Shown here: in pieces, positions 58,269 to 64,000 of the stretch
Position numbering within the stretch: position 1 is the stretch's first letter
How the letters are laid out: each line of letters begins with the position of its first letter
Source of the DNA: Bos javanicus
Lineage: Eukaryota; Chordata; Mammalia; Artiodactyla; Bovidae
DNA: 64,000 bases
Reading direction: 5' to 3'
Assembly (NCBI RefSeq): GCF_032452875.1
Contig: NC_083868.1
Span: 102,792,537-102,856,536, forward strand
Program-made: the position numbers and the translations under genes
The notes under the pieces: model-generated
Told to the model about the DNA's origin: nothing
The model's input: the letters and a program-made list of their open reading frames with translations, nothing else
Database searches by the model: none

Positions 58269-58526
58269 GAGGGAGAGGGTGGGGAGATTTGGGAGAATGG
58301 CATTGAAACATGTATAATATCATGTATGAAACGAGTCACCAGTCCAGGTTCGATGCAGGATACTGGATGCTTGGGGCTGGTGCACTGGGACGACCCAGAG
58401 GGAGGGTATGGGGAGGGAGGAGGGAGGAGGGTTCAGGACGGGGAACACAGGTATACCTGTGGCAGATTCATTTTGATATTTGGCAAAACTAATACAATAT
58501 TGTAAAGTTTAAAAATAAAATAAAAA
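58269..58526 (+). mobile_element. ruminant L1 3' UTR, 5'-truncated insertion
   Basis: Contains the purine-rich 'ggtatggggagggaggaggg' tract and terminal 'ttggcaaaactaatacaata', with an A-rich tail. Perfect 9 bp target duplications aagacttga at 58260-58268 and 58527-58535. Very little diverged, so a rather young insertion. Confidence 0.9.
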
Positions 58527-58535
58527 AAGACTTGA

Positions 58536-59732
58536 ACAGGTTCTCTACCTCTGTTAAGATTAGGTTCTTAAATAGCCTGTTAACTTCATCATTTCAACAT
58601 CTGTGAGCCTTCCTTCTCACAGTTTCAGGAGTAACAATTTCATAAGTGCTTTGAGTACATGGAATTTAGAGTAAAGATGAGTTTTTTAACTTTGCCCATA
58701 AAGAATTCTCTGAAGAAGAGCACATATGATACTATCATATCTGTTTTATGTGAAGCAGCTTCATTTTGATGTCAAAGTTTATCTATAAGTGTGTGCATTA
58801 CATTAAAATTCATTGATTGATAGCCTTCTGTAAAGATACATACCAAGTAATTGCTACATATTAATAGCAATACCATAATAATCCTGTCAGTTCAGGGCAT
58901 AAATGATGAGCTACTATTGACTTTAATGATATTGCTGGCAGAAACTGTCAACATTTTATTCAGATCGATGAGTGAACTGTGTGGGCATACCTAATTGTTA
59001 ACCATTTATGAGGTGATAAGGCTCCTCCAGACTGCAGTAAATCAAACTTTATACCACAAGTAACTACAAAGTATTAATAAATGAGCATGTAAAAGTTTCA
59101 AAATGCTTTAATTTTACTGCTAGATTTATCGTGCTGTTGAATTTTGCACCCATGTGAAAGAGACCTCAATAGTATTCACATGGGAGTTTTTATTCTCTGT
59201 GTAGTCAGAGCAAAAAGCTATATATTTTACTGGTACTTTCATAGGCTGGTCAAAAGGGTGAATTGTAAAATTATTCGAAAGCAGATATGCATATGGAGGC
59301 AATACTTCATGTTGCAATCTCTAACTCAAGATCGGAAAGGTCATTTATCCCCTGATTTAAGAATATCCTATTAAACTTACATTCAACTGCTCATGTGCAT
59401 GGGATCCACTTACATGCAGTTTTCTTTTCTTTTGTTATTTTATGAGGTTATTGTGCATTAATACAATACTCTAAATTGCTACTTCCATTCTTTATAATCT
59501 ATTTATTTTATGAAAAAGTATCCTTATATCAAGAAGCATTTAATCTTCAATTAGTATTTTACAAGTATCTCAACAGAGGATAGAACAACAGATAGATTGA
59601 AATTTATATTAATAGTTTATAGACTAAGGCATGTATTATTCCTAAAAAATTCATGTGTATCAACTCATGTTTAATAAAAATATACAGAGTACCTCAACAA
59701 CTCTGAGGTTATGATTTTGGAGCTCATAGACT
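58536..59732. other. unique AT-rich DNA
   Basis: No gene or repeat recognised. Confidence 0.4.
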
Positions 59733-59741
59733 AAAGAATAA

Positions 59742-60329
59742 ATATCAGTTCAGTTCAGTCACTCAGTCTTGTCTCTTTGCAACAACATGGACTGCAGCAC
59801 GCCAGGCCTCCCTGTTCATCACCAACTCCTAGAGTTTACTTAAACTCATGTTCATTGAGTCGGTGATGCCATCCAACCATCTCATCCTCTGTTGTCCCCT
59901 TCTCCTCCTGCCCTCAATCTTTCCCAGCATCATGACCTTTTCAAATGAGTCAGCTCTTTGCATCAGGTGGCCAAAGTATTGGAGTTTCAGCTTTAGCATC
60001 TGTCCTTCCAATGAACACTCAGGACTGATCTCCTTTAGAATAGACTGGTTGGATCTCCTTGCACTACAAGGAACTCTCAAGAGTCTTCTCCAGCACCACA
60101 GTTCAAAAGCACCAATTCTTCAGTGCTCAGCTTTCTTTATAGTCCAACTCTCACATCCATACATGACCACAGGAAAAACCATAGACTTGACAAGACGGAC
60201 CTTTATTGACAAAATAATGTCTCTGCTTTTTAATATGCTATCTAGGTTAGTCATAACTTTCCTTCCAAGGAGTAAACGTCTTTTAATTTCATGGCTGCAG
60301 TCACCATCTGCAGTGATTATGAAGCCCCA
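59742..60329 (-). mobile_element. BovB LINE 3' part
   Basis: Minus-strand, 0.59 kb, tail 'cagttcagttcagtcactca' to ORF2 C-terminal region. Candidate target duplications aaagaataa at 59733-59741 and 60330-60338. No RT core. It is in inverted orientation to the next BovB, 240 bp away. Confidence 0.9.
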
Positions 60330-60570
60330 AAAGAATAACTATATGCCAAGACAAAAATGTTAGATTATTTTTTCAATTTGTTTGAGGTAGTTTTTTTTTT
60401 CTAGCTAGAAAAAGACAGGTTTAATAAAATATTTCTATTCAGTTCAATAAAAATATTTTTCTAGTGTCCTCTTGGAAACTAAAGAGTGGTTGCTATATAA
60501 TAACATTCCTTGGTAAACTTTCACAATTTGAAAAAGAAGTTTTATATTTTTGTAGATTTGCATCTGTTCT

Positions 60571-61297
60571 CAAAAGCCTCTTGATGAAGGTGAAAGTGGA
60601 GAGTGAAAAAGTTGGCTTAAAGCTCAACATTCAGAAAACTAAGATCATGGCACCTGGTCCCATCACTTCATGGGAAATAGATGGGGAAACAGTGGAAACA
60701 GTGTCAGACTTTATTTTTCTGGGCTCCAAAATCACTGCAGATGGTGACTGCAGCCATGAAATTAAAAGACGCTTACTCCTTGGAAGGACAGTTATGACCA
60801 ACCTAGATAGCATATTCAAAAGCAGAGACATTACTTTGCCAACAAAGGTTCGTCTAGTCAAGGCTATGGTTTTTCCTGTGGTCATGTATGGATGTGAGAG
60901 TTGGACTGTGAAGAAGGCTGAGTGCCGAAGAATTGATGCTTTTGAACTGTGGTGTTGGAGAAGACTCTTGAGATTCCCTCGGACTGCAAGGAGATCCACC
61001 CAGTCCATTCTGAAAGAGATCAGCCCTGGGATTTCTTTGGAAGGAATGATGCTAAAGCTGAAACTCCAGTACTTTGGCCACCTCATGCAAAGAGTTGACT
61101 CATTGGAAAAGACTCTGATGCTGGGAGGGATTGGGGGCAGGATGAGAAGGGGACGACAGAGGATGAGATGGCTGGATGGCATCACTGACTCGATGGAAGT
61201 GAGTCTCAGTGAACTCCGGGAGTTGGTGATGGACAGGGAGGCCTGGCGTGCTGCGATTCATGGGGTCACAAAGAGTTGGACACAACTAAGTGACTGA
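60571..61297 (+). pseudogene. BovB ORF2 C-terminal region, uninterrupted
   Basis: About 241 codons read without a stop: LKSLLMKVK start, 'LGSKITADGDCSHEIKRRLL', 'MYGCESWTVKKAE', 'YFGHLMQR' and a natural end at TGA. The frame extends upstream through flanking DNA to 60464, giving a 277-codon chimeric frame whose first ~36 codons are not BovB. It lacks the RT catalytic box and the endonuclease, so it is a truncated insertion rather than an active element. Antisense frames over it, e.g. 61185-60631, are shadows. Confidence 0.85.
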
Positions 61298-61309
61298 TCT
61301 GATCTGATC
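60571..61309 (+). mobile_element. BovB LINE 3' part, least diverged copy
   Basis: Plus-strand from 'ctcaaaagcctcttgatgaa' to the (ctgatctgat) tail at 61294-61309. The coding sequence has no interruption over its entire length. Confidence 0.94.
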
Positions 61310-61849
61310 TCATCAAAATATATAGAAAGGAAAATGTATATCTTATTGCTATTTGTGCATTGGTTTCACTGCATATATCTTATATTAAGCATTTTTCCAT
61401 GTCCCTTTGTGATGTTTCTCTCAGACTGTCATGTATAAATAGAAGTGCCACTAAGAGTTACATGGGCTAAGAATTTTGGAAGGAGTAGCAAATAGGATTT
61501 CCAATACATGGAAATTGGAAGGCACATATTGAAAAATGACAAAATGTATAATTTAAGTAATCTGAAAGTTCTCCATCTTTCTAACCCATATATTCTTTGC
61601 TAGGAGAAGCATTTTTGCTAGGAGCAGCAGAAACACTCATTTTTGAAAATAAACTGATTGTGACAGCTAGCATGTTACCCTTTACTTCGATAGTAGAGTT
61701 TGACTTCTAGTGTAACCAAGAAGATGGAATATATCCTAATGCAAAGATGTTTTATGGTGGCTGTTGGAGATTTTATGTGTGTGTGTGTGTGCATGCATGC
61801 AATGAATAAAGCAGGGAAAATAATAATAATTTCTATTTTCTTAAATGGG
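61310..61849. other. unique AT-rich DNA with TG repeat
   Basis: (TG)n at about 61776-61792 followed by gcatgcatgc. No gene recognised. Confidence 0.45.
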
Positions 61850-61863
61850 AGAACAAGAATTTA

Positions 61864-63401
61864 TTTTTTTTAATTTATATTTATTTATTTCAATTGGGGG
61901 CTAATTACTTTACAACATTGTATTGATTCTGCCACATATCAACATGAATCTACCACGGGTGTACATGTGTTCCCTATCCTGAACTTCCCTCCCACCTCTC
62001 TCCCCGTACCATCCCTGCGGGTCATCCCAGTGCACCAGCCCCAAGGATCCTGTATCGAAACTGGACTGGCGATTCATTTCTTATATGATATTATACATGT
62101 TGCCATGCCACTCCCCCAAATCATCCCACCCTCTCCCTGTCCCACAGAGTACAAAAGACTGTTCTATACATCTGTGTCTCTTTTGCTGTCTCGCATACAG
62201 GGTTATCATTACCATCTTTCTAAATTCCATATATATGTGATAATATACTGTATTGGTGTTTTTCTTTCTGGCTTACTTCACTCTGTATAATAGGCTCCAG
62301 TTTCATCCACCTCATTAGAACTGATTCAAATGTATTTTTTTTAATGGCTGAGTAATACTCCATTGTATATATGTACCACAGCTTTCTTATCTATTCATCT
62401 GCTGATGGACATCTAGGTTGCTTCCATGTCCCGGCTATTATAAACAGTGCTGTGATGAACACTGGGGTACACATGTCTCTTTCAATTCTGGTTTCCTCGG
62501 TGTGTATGCCCAGCAGTGGGATTGCTGGGTAATATGGCAATTCTATTTCCAGTTTTTTAAGGAATCTGCACATTGTTCTCCATAGTGGCTGTACTAGTTT
62601 ACATTCCCACCAACAGTGTAAGAGGGTTCCCTTTTCTCCACACCCTCTCCAGCATTTATTATTTGTAGACTTTTGGATCGTAGCCATTCTGACTGGCGTG
62701 AAATGGTACCTCATTGTGGTTTTGATTTGCATTTCTCTGATAATGAGTGATGTTGAGCATCTTTTCATGTGTTTGTTAGCCATCTGTATGTCTTCTTTGG
62801 AGAAATGTCTATTTAGTTCTTTGGCCCGTTTTTTGATTGGGTTGTTTATTTTTCTGGAGTTGAGCTGTAGGAGTTGCTTGTATATTTTTGAGATTAGTTG
62901 TTTGTCAGTTGCTTCATTTGCTATTATTTTCTCCCATTCTGAAGGCTGCCTTTTCACCTTGCTAATAGTTTCCTTTGTTGTGCAGAAGCTTTTAATTTTA
63001 ATTAGGTCCCATTTGTTTATTTTTGCTTTTATTTCCAATATTCTGGGAGGTGGGTCATAGAGGATCCTGCTGTGATTTATGTTGGAGAGTCTTTTGCCTA
63101 TGTTCTCCTCTAAGAGTTTTATAGTTTCTCATCTTACGTTTAGATCTTTAATCCATTTTGAGTTTATTTTTGTGTATGGTGTTAGAAAGTGTTCTAGTTT
63201 CATTCTTTTACAAGTGGTTGACCAGTTTTCCCAGCACCACTTGTTAAAGAGATTGTCTTTTCTCCATTGTATATTCTTGCCTCCTTTGTCAAAGATAAGG
63301 TGTCCATAGGTGCGTGCATTTATCTCTGGGCTTTCTATTTTGTTCCATTGATCTACATTTCTGTCTTTGTGCCAGTACCACACTGTCTTGATGACTGTGG
63401 C
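61864..63401 (-). mobile_element. ruminant L1 LINE, 1.54 kb 5'-truncated
   Basis: Minus-strand L1: 3' UTR in 61864-62390, then ORF2 C-terminus. Perfect 14 bp target duplications agaacaagaattta at 61850-61863 and 63402-63415. The perfect duplication and little-decayed coding sequence suggest a fairly recent insertion. Confidence 0.95.
62391..63400 (-). pseudogene. L1 ORF2 C-terminal region
   Basis: Read from 63400 downwards. Frame down to 63129 holds 'TVWYWHKDRNVDQWNKIE' and 'KWCWENWSTTCKRMKLEHF'; a frame change in 63040-63130 leads to the 215-codon frame 63038-62391. The latter has the conserved L1 Cys motif C-x3-C-x7-H-x4-C at residues 129-146 (62654-62601), complete, and the usual ending near 'GTWKQPRCPSADE'. 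RT and endonuclease are absent through truncation. Confidence 0.87.
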
Positions 63402-63415
63402 AGAACAAGAATTTA

Positions 63416-64000
63416 ATAAGACTGTTACTAATGACCTATTGTTAAGAACAGAATGTACTGGCACTGCATTATTTTTAGTAATTGATTAACTTTCTATATA
63501 CACTTAATATTTTACAGAATCAATTAAATAGTTCTACCTATCTTGCTGGAAAGTAAAATTTCAAATATTTTACCATAATATCATTTTTTAAAAATTTCTT
63601 TCATTTCTAACTGTCGTTGATGGAGTCCATCCTGCTTGATACATTTCATATCCTAATCACCAAGTAACATGACCCAAGAACTCATTTCTTCAGTGACAAA
63701 TAAAAATTGCCTGATAAGTTTGCAAAGAATAAATAAAATGGCTTGACAAAGCATGAATGTCATATTAAAGCAATGCAATACAAATAGGGAGTTATCGATT
63801 TTTTTTTTATAACAAGTAAGTGGTAATAGTCAATACAATGCAATTCATTGACAAAATTGCATATTCATCTTAGAAATAAATTTCAATTTTTATAATTAAT
63901 TTTCCATTGCTGTTTTCTCTACATGGGACAGCAAATTTACATTTACTGCAAATACAGGGATAGCTGTTAATATTAAAAACAATTACTTTGATATACAATT
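63416..64000. other. unique AT-rich DNA
   Basis: Poly(T) near 63800-63808. No gene or repeat recognised. Confidence 0.4.

Noticed and set aside
60631..61185. 184-codon minus-strand frame opposite BovB
   Set aside because: Antisense shadow of the BovB ORF2 frame; similar shadows occur opposite every BovB copy (e.g. 11059-11628, 46667-47152, 59848-60363).

Overview
The window is nuclear DNA of a ruminant, most likely a bovid. Ruminant-specific repeats dominate: BovB (RTE-type LINE), Bov-tA and Bov-A2 SINEs, CHR-type tRNA-derived SINEs, ruminant L1 3' ends and a ruminant mariner end. I found no gene of the host cell. There is no spliced gene structure, rRNA, functional tRNA or CRISPR array, and every long reading frame lies in a transposable element or is a short chance frame in AT-rich DNA. 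It reads as an AT-rich intergenic 'gene desert'.

Layout. 1-10.9 kb: unique DNA with Bov-tA, CHR and MIR SINEs, a hAT-type DNA transposon remnant, a ~140 bp local duplication (about 7.26 and 7.77 kb), and a BovB split by a Bov-A2 (about 9.06-9.86 kb). 10.9-13.2 kb: a 2.25 kb BovB on the minus strand with much of ORF2. 13.2-18.0 kb: unique DNA and L1 3' ends. 18.0-25.16 kb: the centrepiece. A minus-strand BovB has been split first by a Bov-A2 (12 bp target duplication) and again by a 5.2 kb defective gammaretrovirus-like provirus on the plus strand, with two LTRs and 4 bp target duplications. 25.2-36 kb: Bov-A2 copies, a mariner end, a plus-strand BovB with most of the reverse-transcriptase core, and old L1 fragments. 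36.19-36.35 kb: a perfect 75 bp inverted repeat flanked by TA. 37-45 kb: an old L1, MIRs, a Tigger-like MITE (TA flanks), SINEs and microsatellites. 46.4-51.7 kb: two plus-strand BovB copies, the second 2.2 kb. 52-58 kb: SINEs, MIRs and LTR-like remnants. 58.3-63.4 kb: a short ruminant L1 tail, a head-to-head BovB pair and a 1.5 kb minus-strand L1 with a perfect 14 bp target duplication.

Nothing here works as an operon or pathway. The relationships are between parasites: autonomous LINEs (BovB, L1) supply reverse transcriptase, SINEs exploit it, and target duplications and nesting give a relative order of insertion. The provirus is multiply broken: two large internal deletions, a changed protease active site, a broken zinc knuckle and stop codons. 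Its 3' LTR keeps TATA and poly(A) motifs. The points most worth checking are the 75 bp palindrome, the inverted-repeat-bounded minisatellite inside gag, the BovB inverted pair near 60 kb, and the duplication near 7.5 kb. Repeat family names rest on recalled consensus sequences; identities are by-eye estimates.
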